NCBI GenBank assembly: GCA_958410215.1
Contig: CATYOF010000001.1
Location: 1-64,000, forward strand
Direction: 5' to 3'
DNA from: an uncultured Cryptobacterium sp.
GTDB lineage: Bacteria; Actinomycetota; Coriobacteriia; Coriobacteriales; Eggerthellaceae
Length of the DNA stretch: 64,000 nt
This document shows positions 7,834 through 15,904 of the stretch, in pieces. The position numbers were made by a program, and so were the translations under genes. Numbering within the stretch: the first letter of the stretch is position 1; every line of letters begins with the position of its first letter. Under the pieces are notes generated by a model. It made no database searches, was not told where the DNA came from, and saw only the letters and a list, made by a program, of their open reading frames with translations.

Positions 7834-8257
7834 TGTTTTGGGCTTTTTCCTGCATCTTCCGCGCTTCTAATTCGTCAGTTCCCGTATTCAGGAAATATAC
7901 ACCCACCACTACAAGACCTAATCCTAAAGCAGTTAGCGGAGTAAAAGGATCATGCCAAACAAGCACTCCTACCAACATCGTGAGTGCCGATCCTACACCA
8001 CCCCAAATACCATAGACCAAACCAAGGGGCATATGCTCAAGGATGCGAACCAGAAGAATAAATGAAGCAAGATAGCCAAGAATAGTTATGATGCTTGGCC
8101 CCACCACGGTAAAACCTTCTGCCATTTTAAGCGAAATGGTTGCAGTTACTTCGCAGGCAATAGATATACCTAAGAGCAAAAACCAGAACCGCTTTGAAGC
8201 AGCTTTTTTCTTGATAGCTTCTTTCTTTTCGCGTTGAAAGGTTTCGATATTCCCCAT
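7820..8257 (-). CDS. SMR-family efflux subunit (longer partner)
   Basis: A 145-residue small multidrug resistance protein with four transmembrane helices. The membrane-embedded Glu of helix 1 is present in ISIACEVTATISLKMAEGF, and helix 3 shows PLGLVYGIWGGVGSALTMLVG, the usual SMR signature. It differs from its partner by a charged N-terminal tail of about 25 residues (KKEAIKKKAASKR) and a hydrophilic C-terminal tail. The start is 2 bases from the stop of the upstream SMR gene. Adjacent SMR genes of unequal tail length typically make antiparallel heterodimers such as EbrAB or YkkCD. A cationic drug or guanidinium-type substrate is likely but unproven. Confidence 0.9.
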   Translation of the reverse strand: MGNIETFQREKKEAIKKKAASKRFWFLLLGISIACEVTATISLKMAEGFTVVGPSIITILGYLASFILLVRILEHMPLGLVYGIWGGVGSALTMLVGVLVWHDPFTPLTALGLGLVVVGVYFLNTGTDELEARKMQEKAQNTQRV

Positions 8258-8259
8258 GC

Positions 8260-8577
8260 TTATACACCCAATTTCAAAATAACGATACCGCCAATAATCA
8301 GCGTAAGGCCCGCGATTTTTTTAAGGTTGAACCCTTCTTTCCAAACAATAGCGCCCACAATTGCGGTAAGAGCGATGCCAGCTCCCGTCCAGATGGCATA
8401 GACAGGACCCAAAGGCAGCATCATCAAAACTTGAGAAATGCACCAAAACGCAATTACATAACCGACAACAATCCCGATAATCGGCAACTTGTATTTAAAT
8501 CCTTGCGACGCTTTCAGCATGGAGTCAGCAAACACCTCCGCGCAAACCGCAATAGCAATCATAAGATAAGGATTCAT
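8260..8577 (-). CDS. SMR-family efflux subunit (shorter partner)
   Basis: A 105-residue SMR transporter subunit, the standard family length. Four helices are visible; helix 1 carries the essential Glu in IAVCAEVFADSMLKASQGF, and helix 3 shows LPLGPVYAIWTGAGIALTAIVG. It is the first gene after the MerR-type promoter at 8656-8686 and is followed almost directly by a second SMR gene. Lack of charged tails compared with the second subunit fits an asymmetric pair. The divergent BmrR-like regulator suggests that the pump is induced by its own substrates (inference). Confidence 0.92.
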   Translation of the reverse strand: MNPYLMIAIAVCAEVFADSMLKASQGFKYKLPIIGIVVGYVIAFWCISQVLMMLPLGPVYAIWTGAGIALTAIVGAIVWKEGFNLKKIAGLTLIIGGIVILKLGV

Positions 8578-8655
8578 ATTTTTCCTTTTCGTCTAATGTT
8601 TCTGCTGGCTTTTTCAAATCCCGAACAATTAAATTGATTCATTTCGTGATTTGTC

Positions 8656-8686
8656 ATGCTAAACTCTGCCCCTAGGGTAGAGTCAA
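8656..8686 (-). promoter_or_regulatory. MerR-type promoter with 19-bp spacer, driving the SMR pair
   Basis: On the minus strand TTGACT (-35, 8686-8681) and TAGCAT (-10, 8661-8656) are separated by exactly 19 bases. The spacer carries an imperfect palindrome, ACTCTGCCC-CT-AGGGTAGAGT (8663-8683). An over-long spacer with a centred operator is the hallmark of promoters that MerR proteins activate by untwisting DNA. It points at the SMR genes, and the merR gene starts 10 bases beyond it on the other strand. Confidence 0.8.
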
Positions 8687-8695
8687 GGAGCTGTC

Positions 8696-9553
8696 ATGAG
8701 AAATTCACTACTTTCTATCGGGGAAGCCTCAAGGCTTAAGAATGTCAGTATTAAGGCACTTCGGTATTACGAAAAAATTGGCATATTCAAACCAAAGTAT
8801 ATCGATCCTCAGAGTGGATATCGATATTACTCTCCTGCGCAGCTTTTTGATCTTGATGTAATCCTTACCTGCAGCGAGCTTGATATCCCCCTTAAGCACC
8901 TTCTTGATTACCAAACTACACAAGGAACCATAGATTTAAAGAAACTCCTCAAAGAAGGGGCGCATATAGCAGAGCGGAAAATGCAGCGGGCGCAGCAGTC
9001 ACTTATTCAAATCAATTCCTGTTTGGAAGAAATTGAAGAACAAACAAAACATCGAAGTTGCCGCATGCGCTATACCCGAACACTCAATTTCTCGTCCGTG
9101 TACGCAAAACCCTGGGATAGCAGCAAACCCTTCGAGATAAAGCACTACCTTAAAACCATGAGCGATCTTTATCAGCAGGCCGAACATCTGGGGTTTACGC
9201 CGCTTTATTTTCAAGGTTTGCTTATCGATTCAACAGGCGATTTAAAATGCTCTGCCTACGTGTCTGTCGAATTCTACCCAGCAACATTGTCTGACGCGAA
9301 AAAGTCTTTAGCGTTTTCTCATCCTAACAACCCTGAAGGTAACTTTTATCATCTATCCAAAACCACCTACCGCGGATTCCGCATTGAAAGCAGCGACTTA
9401 TCGGAATGTATCAACCAAGCACTTACCTATACAAAAACACATCCTGGCTTCTACGTCATGACCGAAATCTGGGATGCAGAGCTCGCTGCCAATACGTACG
9501 TTATAGAACTGTTGCAAAGTGGTAAAATTCTGGACACTTCTGTATCCGACTAA
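8696..9553 (+). CDS. MerR-family regulator with effector-binding domain (BmrR-like)
   Basis: A 285-residue regulator. Residues about 5-75 are the MerR winged helix-turn-helix (SIGEASRLKNVSIKALRYYEKIGIFKP...SGYRYYSPAQL), followed by a dimerising coiled coil (about 80-120). The C-terminal half looks like a GyrI/BmrR-type ligand pocket, with Tyr-rich strands. AAGGAG lies 5-6 bases before the ATG. It is divergent from two SMR efflux genes whose promoter has the MerR 19-bp spacer, and it is followed after 14 bases by the NSS transporter gene. It probably senses hydrophobic or cationic drugs and activates the pump (inference). Confidence 0.88.
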   Translation: MRNSLLSIGEASRLKNVSIKALRYYEKIGIFKPKYIDPQSGYRYYSPAQLFDLDVILTCSELDIPLKHLLDYQTTQGTIDLKKLLKEGAHIAERKMQRAQQSLIQINSCLEEIEEQTKHRSCRMRYTRTLNFSSVYAKPWDSSKPFEIKHYLKTMSDLYQQAEHLGFTPLYFQGLLIDSTGDLKCSAYVSVEFYPATLSDAKKSLAFSHPNNPEGNFYHLSKTTYRGFRIESSDLSECINQALTYTKTHPGFYVMTEIWDAELAANTYVIELLQSGKILDTSVSD

Positions 9554-9567
9554 AGAGAAAGAAAACC

Positions 9568-10995
9568 ATGAGTAATAAAGCATTTGACACAGCAGCAAAT
9601 GCTGGTTCGTCTCGCGAACATTTTGCCTCACGAATTGGATTTATCCTTATCGCTGCTGGATGCGCTATTGGCATCGGTAACGTTTGGCGTTTCCCCTACA
9701 TTACCGGCGAATATGGTGGTGGCGCATTTGTATTGTTGTATTTAATCTTTTTGGTAATTCTTGGCCTTCCTGTAATGGTCATGGAATTTGCTGTAGGTCG
9801 TGCTGCGCAAAAAAGTGCTGCGCAAGCCTTCGACATCCTGGAGCCCAAACGTCGCTTCCACTGGTTTTCTTGGTGGGGCTACATTGGCTGCATGATTTTG
9901 ATGATGTTCTACACCACCGTTGCAGGCTGGATGCTTGCCTACATTCCCAAAATGGCAGCAGGTACCTTTAATGGTGGCGGTAGCGAAGTTGCCGCAAACG
10001 TATTCAATGCCATGCTTGCCAATCCCAGCGAGCTTATTGGCTGGATGCTTGCTGCAATTGCTATTGGTTTTGCTATCTGTAGCCTTGGCCTTCAAAAGGG
10101 TGTTGAGCGCATTACTAAATGGATGATGGCAATTCTATTCGTCGTCATGATTGCACTGTGTATACGAACCATGACGCTACCAGGCGGTGCTGAAGGCATT
10201 GCCTTCTACCTAATTCCGGACTTTTCACGTCTGTTCGAAAATGGTTGGGCAACCTTTGGGGAAGCTACCTATGCCGCCATGGGACAGGCATTCTTCTCGC
10301 TATCGCTTGGTATTGCAGCCATGGAAATTTTTGGTTCCTATATCAGACGCGAGCGTCGCTTAACCAGTGAAGCGATTTCCGTAACAGCTCTTAATACTGT
10401 TGTTGCTATTCTTGCTGGTTTGATTATTTTCCCCGCATGCTTCGCCTACGGCGTTACCCCTGATTCCGGTCCTTCATTGGTTTTTGTTACCTTACCTTTG
10501 GTGTTTGCTCAAATGCCTTTAGGGGAACTTTGGGGCGCTTTGTTCTTCGTATTCATGAGCTTTGCAGCACTTTCCACCGTTATCGCAGTATTCGAAAACC
10601 TTATCAGCTGGTGCATGGACAAATGGGGCATGACCCGCTCTAAGGCAGTAGCCATCAACGGTGTACTGGTTATTATCTTGAGTTTGCCTTGCGCCCTTGG
10701 TTTTAACGTGCTTTCCGGTGTTACTATCCCTGCTATTGGCGATATTCAATCAATCGAAGACTTTATCGTCTCTAACAACATGTTGCCTTTGGGCTCCTTG
10801 GTTTTTGTTTTGTTCTGTACCCGTCGTTATGGCTGGGGTTGGAAAAACTTCGTCGCAGAAGCAAACATGGGTAAAGGAATTGCCTTCCCTGCCTGGAGCC
10901 GCATTTGGGTATCCTACGGTATCCCAGTGTTGATCATCATCATCTTCATTATGGGATATGCACCAAAAATCATGACCTGGCTCGGATTGGGCTAA
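9568..10995 (+). CDS. neurotransmitter:sodium symporter (NSS) family transporter
   Basis: A 475-residue sodium-coupled symporter of the NSS/SNF family (LeuT fold). Helix 1 carries the unwound sodium- and substrate-binding motif GCAIGIGNVWRFPY, followed by NGGGAFV-type sequence (here GEYGGGAFVLLYLIF) and GLPVMVMEFAVGR in helix 2. About eleven to twelve helices are visible, typical of prokaryotic members with the shorter C-terminus. The substrate is probably an amino acid. It follows the merR gene by 14 bases with only a weak purine-rich ribosome site, and ends at a strong terminator (11056), so merR and this gene may share a transcript. Confidence 0.92.
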   Translation: MSNKAFDTAANAGSSREHFASRIGFILIAAGCAIGIGNVWRFPYITGEYGGGAFVLLYLIFLVILGLPVMVMEFAVGRAAQKSAAQAFDILEPKRRFHWFSWWGYIGCMILMMFYTTVAGWMLAYIPKMAAGTFNGGGSEVAANVFNAMLANPSELIGWMLAAIAIGFAICSLGLQKGVERITKWMMAILFVVMIALCIRTMTLPGGAEGIAFYLIPDFSRLFENGWATFGEATYAAMGQAFFSLSLGIAAMEIFGSYIRRERRLTSEAISVTALNTVVAILAGLIIFPACFAYGVTPDSGPSLVFVTLPLVFAQMPLGELWGALFFVFMSFAALSTVIAVFENLISWCMDKWGMTRSKAVAINGVLVIILSLPCALGFNVLSGVTIPAIGDIQSIEDFIVSNNMLPLGSLVFVLFCTRRYGWGWKNFVAEANMGKGIAFPAWSRIWVSYGIPVLIIIIFIMGYAPKIMTWLGLG

Positions 10996-11055
10996 GCGAA
11001 GAATATCTTCCAAGTCAGTAGATCGCTTGCTCAAACAAATCGTTTGGCTATTTAG

Positions 11056-11095
11056 GAGCAACTAGGAAATATTCCTGGTTGCTCTTTTTATTTTG
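11056..11095 (+). terminator. intrinsic terminator after the NSS gene
   Basis: GAGCAACTAGGAA and TTCCTGGTTGCTC (11056-11084, 3-base loop, one mismatch) form a 13-bp stem followed by TTTTTATTTT. A strong rho-independent terminator for the merR-NSS transcript. Confidence 0.92.
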
Positions 11096-11173
11096 GTCAC
11101 CTTTTTAGCTTTCCTTTTTACATTCGGTTGCTCTTTTTTAGCCCTTGGTCAACCCTTCAAACTTCGGTTGCTC
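11077..11173 (+). repeat. degenerate repeats of the terminator 3' arm
   Basis: GGTTGCTC followed by a T-run occurs at 11077-11084 (the real terminator arm), 11126-11133 and 11166-11173. The first two are followed by a GGTCA and the third by CGGCCA. A weaker relative, AATCGCTTTTTT, lies near 11223. The later copies lack the 5' arm, so they are not hairpins. They look like decayed tandem duplications. Confidence 0.6.
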
Positions 11174-11337
11174 TTTTTATTTTCGGCCAGCTTTTTTACT
11201 TTGATTACTCTTTTAAATCTTCAATCGCTTTTTTGATCTTCTAGATCAACTTTAATCCTCGGTTGGATTTACCAGGTTGGAGCTAGTTAGTTTAGCCTCT
11301 TCGCCTTTAATTCCTAATCCGGTTTCTAAATGCCCTA

Positions 11338-11514
11338 AAATGGCAAATTTGTACGCTATCGGGTCAATTGTTCTGCAACATCCATTCATTACCTGCATAT
11401 CTTTACCTTTATATTCGAGGTATGAATACAAAATGACAAAAAGAAAGCATATCGGGCAATATTCTTTCGATTTTTTCTGAAAGAACAACCCGATATGCTC
11501 AGAATTTGCCATTT
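11338..11514. repeat. three-copy ~38-bp repeat forming a large inverted structure
   Basis: A ~38-bp unit occurs at 11338-11376 (+), 11431-11468 (+) and 11479-11514 (inverted). Shared blocks are AAATGgCAAA, GCATATCGGG and TTCTttC. The second and third copies pair as AGCATATCGGG (11446-11456) with CCCGATATGCT (11489-11499), plus TTCTTTC with GAAAGAA inside. The first and third share AAATGGCAAATT/AATTTGCCATTT, a perfect 12-bp inverted match. It sits in the 690-base gene-free stretch 10996-11685. Confidence 0.65.
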
Positions 11515-11603
11515 CGGCGGTTAAATTACCGATATTTGTATAAATCAAAGGGTTTGCTGCTATCCCAGGGTGACACAAGCCCGGAATACTTGAATATATA
11601 TGA

Positions 11604-11635
11604 AGCGCCCAAACGCTATCCAACGTCTGGGCGCT
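11604..11635. other. GC-rich hairpin downstream of the fatty-acid operon
   Basis: AGCGCCCA-a-ACG and CGT-c-TGGGCGCT form an 11-bp stem with one mismatch. There is no T-run on either side, so it is not a standard terminator. It may stabilise the 3' end of the accD-accA mRNA. Confidence 0.4.
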
Positions 11636-11639
11636 ATTC

Positions 11640-11668
11640 AAAAACCCCAAGAGCTACCAAGATAGCTC
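11640..11668 (-). terminator. probable terminator of the fab/acc operon
   Basis: GAGCTA-TCTTGG-TAGCTC (11668-11651) is followed on the minus strand by TTGGGGTTTTT. The stem is short but placed 18 bases after the accD-accA stop codon. Confidence 0.5.
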
Positions 11669-11685
11669 GTAGCGTCTAGTACGTT

Positions 11686-14034
11686 CTAGAACGCACGGAA
11701 ACGTTCGTAGCGCTGCTGACGCAATTCGTCTGAAGTCATTGGCAACAATTCCTCTAAGGAACGCGTCACAAAATCGTGAACAGCAACAACAGCCTGTTCA
11801 GGATTTTCATGCGCAGGCTTTTCTCCTTCGCTTAAAACCTCTTCAATTAAGCCCATTTCGCACGCTTCAGCAGCACTCATTTTCATAACCGCTGCAGCTT
11901 CAGCAGCACGAGAACGATCTTTCCATAAAATAGAGGCAAAGCCTTCAGGTGAAAGTACCGAATATACGGCATGTTCCTGCATTGCGACACGGTTACCCAT
12001 CGCAAGCGCTAACGCACCACCCGATCCACCTTCGCCAAGTACGACACATACCACCGGCACACCAAAACCCGACATTGCCATCAAATTATCGGCAATTGCA
12101 TTGCCCTGACCACGCTCTTCAGCTTCCATACCACAGAACGCACCCTGAGTATCGACCAGACACACAATAGGACGACCAAACTTTTCTGCTTGGCGCATTA
12201 AGCGCAAGCTCTTGCGATAGCCTTCAGGCTGAGGACAACCAAAATTGCGTGCAATACGCTGATGTAAATCGGCTCCCTTTTCTTCAGCAATTACCGTAAC
12301 AGGAATGCCGTCAATCCAGCCAATACCACCAACGATAGCGCCATCATCCGCAAAAGCACGATCGCCATGCAGCTCAATAAAGCCGTCTACCATATGATCG
12401 ATATAGTACTGAGCAGTAGGACGATGAACGTTTCTTGCCAACAAAACGCTTTGCCATGCAGGGTTATCATCCCCACCAGATCCTGCTTCGGCTTTCTTCA
12501 TGGGAAGAATGGAAGGCGCATCAGCAACACCACGCTTGCGCAACGCACGCTTAAGCGGGAATGATTCATCACCAGAAAGCGCAGCACCAGCCTTACCGAA
12601 CAAACGCGCAAAGGGGTTGCCGCCCTGCTTAGTAGGGATCGTTTTAGCTGACGAGCCATGCGCCACCACATCCGTACGACCCAATTCCGCACGCGAAACA
12701 GCTGCCTCACGTGCAGCACGAACAACAGAGCGAATGGTGCCATCGGTTGCGCTTCCGCTTTCTTCATCAACAGAAAGCGCTTCCAAATCCTGCGTTGCAC
12801 AATGAATATCTACCACATCGGAAAGATAATCGCGCAAATCGCAACGCTCAACAATAGCGTCAATCAAACCATGTTCCAGTGCGAATTCAGCCGTTTGGAA
12901 CCCTTCAGGCAAGGTTTGCTTAATGGTGTCCTGAATAACACGACGACCAGCAAAGCCAATAAGTGCATGGGGCTCCGACACAATGATGTCACCCTGCGTT
13001 GCAAAGGATGCAGTAACACCACCGGTAGTAGGATCGGTAATGACCGAAATATACAGCAGCCCCGCACGACTATGACGTTCTACCGCTGCGCTGATTTTGC
13101 CCATCTGCATCAAGGACACAAGACCTTCCTGCATACGGGCACCACCTGATGCGGTAAAGATAATAAGGGGCAAACGTTCGTCAGTTGCTCGTTCAATAGT
13201 GCGCGTAATTTTTTCGCCCACCACTGAACCCATGGAACCCATCATGAACGTAGATTCCATAATGCAAACCGCAATTTTGCGCCCCTTTAAAAGTGCCGAT
13301 CCACAGCGAACTGCTTCTTCAAGCCCACTTTTAGTGCGATTCTTTTCGATAATGGCATCGTAATCTGGGAAAGAAAGCGGATCAGTTTCTGGAATACCCG
13401 TATTCCATTCCTCAAAGGAATCTTTATCGAAAAGGTAATCCAGACGCTCATCGGAGGTAAGGCGATACAGCTCACCACAGGTAGGACATACACCACCCGT
13501 TGCTAGCACAGGCTTTTCGTCGTGATTCAACTTGCACTTAGGGCACTTGCGCCACGTTACTTCGTAGTCACCAAAATCAGGATTAGGAGCACATTCTACC
13601 CACATGGTATGAGTACGATCCTTATCCATCGGACCGAGCACCTGAACACCTGCCTGATGTGCCACCATGCGAAGAAGTGGACTATTAGCAGTTTCAGGGT
13701 TGCATACCAACATTACCGAAGCGCCGCTTTTGCGAACTGCATCCATAATGGCATATTCATTTGAGAACAAACGCGCATCAAATTTTGGTCCCAATGACGC
13801 TACCTGCGCAGCGCCAGAACAGGCAAAGGCACGAGCTTTATCATCGGTGCCTGTTACCCAAATTTGAGAACACCCGCTTTTCACGCATGCTTTTACTGTT
13901 GCCTTCATGGGTGATCCATAGCCAACCACCAATAAAGGACCATCAAGCTTTTCTGCCAAAATTGGCAACTGATATACGATAGTAGGACCATCAGTTACTA
14001 CTGCTGCCTGCGTATTTTGCTGAACTGCAGTCAT
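11686..14034 (-). CDS. acetyl-CoA carboxylase carboxyltransferase, AccD-AccA fusion with N-terminal biotin-carboxylase-like domain
   Basis: A 782-residue fusion that transfers CO2 from biotin to acetyl-CoA, giving malonyl-CoA. Residues about 160-415 are AccD (beta), with the zinc ribbon C164-x2-C167...C183-x2-C186 and TASGGARMQEG. Residues about 525-782 are AccA (alpha), with FIELHGDRAFADD and VDTQGAFCG. A low-complexity linker joins them. Residues about 32-140 lie in front of the zinc ribbon and match the pre-ATP-grasp fold of biotin carboxylase (GPLLVVGYG... ending VLGPMDKDR), but no ATP-grasp or catalytic part follows. AccB and AccC are not in this window. The start overlaps the fabZ stop (TAATG), so translation is coupled. 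Last gene of the fab operon. Confidence 0.93.
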   Translation of the reverse strand: MTAVQQNTQAAVVTDGPTIVYQLPILAEKLDGPLLVVGYGSPMKATVKACVKSGCSQIWVTGTDDKARAFACSGAAQVASLGPKFDARLFSNEYAIMDAVRKSGASVMLVCNPETANSPLLRMVAHQAGVQVLGPMDKDRTHTMWVECAPNPDFGDYEVTWRKCPKCKLNHDEKPVLATGGVCPTCGELYRLTSDERLDYLFDKDSFEEWNTGIPETDPLSFPDYDAIIEKNRTKSGLEEAVRCGSALLKGRKIAVCIMESTFMMGSMGSVVGEKITRTIERATDERLPLIIFTASGGARMQEGLVSLMQMGKISAAVERHSRAGLLYISVITDPTTGGVTASFATQGDIIVSEPHALIGFAGRRVIQDTIKQTLPEGFQTAEFALEHGLIDAIVERCDLRDYLSDVVDIHCATQDLEALSVDEESGSATDGTIRSVVRAAREAAVSRAELGRTDVVAHGSSAKTIPTKQGGNPFARLFGKAGAALSGDESFPLKRALRKRGVADAPSILPMKKAEAGSGGDDNPAWQSVLLARNVHRPTAQYYIDHMVDGFIELHGDRAFADDGAIVGGIGWIDGIPVTVIAEEKGADLHQRIARNFGCPQPEGYRKSLRLMRQAEKFGRPIVCLVDTQGAFCGMEAEERGQGNAIADNLMAMSGFGVPVVCVVLGEGGSGGALALAMGNRVAMQEHAVYSVLSPEGFASILWKDRSRAAEAAAVMKMSAAEACEMGLIEEVLSEGEKPAHENPEQAVVAVHDFVTRSLEELLPMTSDELRQQRYERFRAF

Positions 14035-14630
14035 TACTGATTACCTCCCTCTGATTTTTTACCGGGCGCAATAACGTATTTTTGCACCGCTGTTGCACAT
14101 ACTTCCCCATCAACGCTTGCTTCCACTTCAGCAACGCACATACGCGTTGAATTCTTCGTGATGGTTCCCTTTAAGGTTACCGTTTCACCAGGAAGAACCG
14201 TTCGACGGAATTTCGCTTTATCGATTCCCACTAAATAACCCAAAGAGCCTTCTTTGCCATCCTGAACAAGCACACAAATGCTTGCTGCCTGCGCAAGCGC
14301 TTCCATCAAAATTACGCCAGGAAGAACCGGATGTCCAGGGAAATGGCCCGCAAATAAAGGCAGCTCGGGATCAACATCCAATTCAGCTACCACGCTTTTG
14401 CCTGGCTCACACGATAAGACACGGCTTACCCAAACAAAAGGATCGCGATGAGGAAGAAGCTTTAATACCCCTTCTTTCTCGCAGGGAAATTCAACAGGCA
14501 ACACTGCAGCTTTAGCGGATCCCGAAACTTCAGAAGCACCTTTAGCCGTAGTGGTTTTGCCTTCCTTTACACCTGATTGAGCAGCCTCTGATAAAGAAGC
14601 ATCACACATGGTTTGATTTTCTTCAGCCAT
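14034..14630 (-). CDS. fabZ: 3-hydroxyacyl-ACP dehydratase
   Basis: A 198-residue FabZ that dehydrates 3-hydroxyacyl-ACP in the elongation cycle. The hot-dog fold begins at about residue 48 (LLPHRDPFVWVSRVL), and the active-site block is HFPGHPVLPGVILMEALAQ with the catalytic His and Glu. Usual FabZ length is about 145; the extra about 48 N-terminal residues are rich in Ala, Ser, Thr, Lys and Glu and look disordered. It overlaps fabF upstream and accD-accA downstream by one base each (TAATG), a sign of tight translational coupling. Whether it also isomerises for unsaturated fatty acids (FabA- or FabN-like) cannot be read from the sequence. Confidence 0.93.
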   Translation of the reverse strand: MAEENQTMCDASLSEAAQSGVKEGKTTTAKGASEVSGSAKAAVLPVEFPCEKEGVLKLLPHRDPFVWVSRVLSCEPGKSVVAELDVDPELPLFAGHFPGHPVLPGVILMEALAQAASICVLVQDGKEGSLGYLVGIDKAKFRRTVLPGETVTLKGTITKNSTRMCVAEVEASVDGEVCATAVQKYVIAPGKKSEGGNQ

Positions 14631-15904
14631 TAGGCACGCTCCTCGACAAAGGGCGATAAAGCCAAGGTTGCATTATGTCCACCAAAACCAAGCGAATTGG
14701 AAAGCACTACTTTTTGGTCATAATTTACCATTGCTGCCGTAGGAACCAACACAGGACATTCGGGGTCTGCCTCAGCAAAGCCAGCCGTAGGAGGTACGAC
14801 GCTTTTTGCCGCAGAAAGAGCAGCTACGATTGCCTCAATTGCACCAGCAGCACCCAGCATATGACCAACACAGCCTTTAACCGAAGTTACCGGAACCTCA
14901 CGTGCACGATCTCCCAAGAGCGTATTCCAAGCCGCAGATTCGGTTTTATCGTTCACCGGAGTTGCGGTACCGTGAGCATTTAAATGACCGATATCGTCAA
15001 CGCTGAAGCCACCTTCGGCCAGAGCCTGCTTCATGGCACGAACCGCACCTTCACCGCTTGGTTCAGGAGCAGTGATGTGATATGCATCGCCCGTAGAACC
15101 AAAGCCAGTCACTTCAGCAATGATGTTTGCTCCGCGAGCTTGCGCATGCTCTAAAGATTCAAGCACTAACGCACCAGCACCTTCGCCCGGTACAAAACCA
15201 CTACGACGAATATCGAAAGGCATTGAAGCGTTTTTCGGGTCATCAGACTTAGTGACAGCACCCAAATTAGCGAAGCCAGCCAAAGACATGTTGGCAGTAC
15301 CTTCTTCTGTGCCGCCTGCAAGAGCCGCATCAGCATATCCGAAACGAATCAAACGATACGCCTCTCCCACGCAATGCGTACCAGTTGCGCAAGCGGTTAC
15401 GATATTGAGGCAATCGCCCTTCAAGCCATAGCGAATAGACAAATTGCCTGCTGCCATATTGGAAATCATGGTAGGAATAAACAAAGGACTTACGCGCTTT
15501 GCGCCCTTTTCATGCAAAACAACCGATTCATGTTCAAACATGTTAAGGCCACCAATGCCGGAGCCAAAAATGCAGGCAAAACGATCTGCGTCTTCTTTTT
15601 CCATATCAATGCCCGCCTGCGCCATAGCTTCGTCGGAAGCCAGGATGGCATACTGAACAAAAGGAGCAAAACGACGAGACTCCTTCTTGGTAAAGCCCAT
15701 CTCCAGAGGGTCGTAGTTAGGAATAGTACCCCCTACGTTTACCCCCAACTGCTCTCGACGTTCTTCAGGGAATAAAGACAGACAGCTCTCACCGCTGGTA
15801 ACTTTCGACCACAGAGTTTCAACGCCCAGTCCAGCAGGAGACACCGCACCCATACCGGTAATAACTACACGGTGTAATGACACCGTATTCGTCTGTGAAC
15901 TCAT
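14630..15904 (-). CDS. fabF: 3-oxoacyl-ACP synthase II
   Basis: A 424-residue condensing enzyme. The catalytic triad is clear: Cys in NIVTACATGTHCVGEAY, His in LNAHGTATPVNDKTE and His in KGCVGHMLGAAGAIEAIV. The N-terminal RVVITGMGAVSPAGLGVETLW is characteristic of FabF. It elongates acyl-ACP with malonyl-ACP. It overlaps fabG by 4 bases (ATGA) and fabZ by 1. No fabH is in the window, so initiation of chain synthesis must use a gene elsewhere or FabF itself. Length is normal. Confidence 0.95.
   Translation of the reverse strand: MSSQTNTVSLHRVVITGMGAVSPAGLGVETLWSKVTSGESCLSLFPEERREQLGVNVGGTIPNYDPLEMGFTKKESRRFAPFVQYAILASDEAMAQAGIDMEKEDADRFACIFGSGIGGLNMFEHESVVLHEKGAKRVSPLFIPTMISNMAAGNLSIRYGLKGDCLNIVTACATGTHCVGEAYRLIRFGYADAALAGGTEEGTANMSLAGFANLGAVTKSDDPKNASMPFDIRRSGFVPGEGAGALVLESLEHAQARGANIIAEVTGFGSTGDAYHITAPEPSGEGAVRAMKQALAEGGFSVDDIGHLNAHGTATPVNDKTESAAWNTLLGDRAREVPVTSVKGCVGHMLGAAGAIEAIVAALSAAKSVVPPTAGFAEADPECPVLVPTAAMVNYDQKVVLSNSLGFGGHNATLALSPFVEERA

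Noticed and set aside
11252..11650. 132-residue minus-strand reading frame in the 11 kb gap
   Set aside because: It runs through the three-copy repeat and hairpins, has no recognisable domain and no ribosome site, and its composition looks unlike a protein. It is probably chance open frame.
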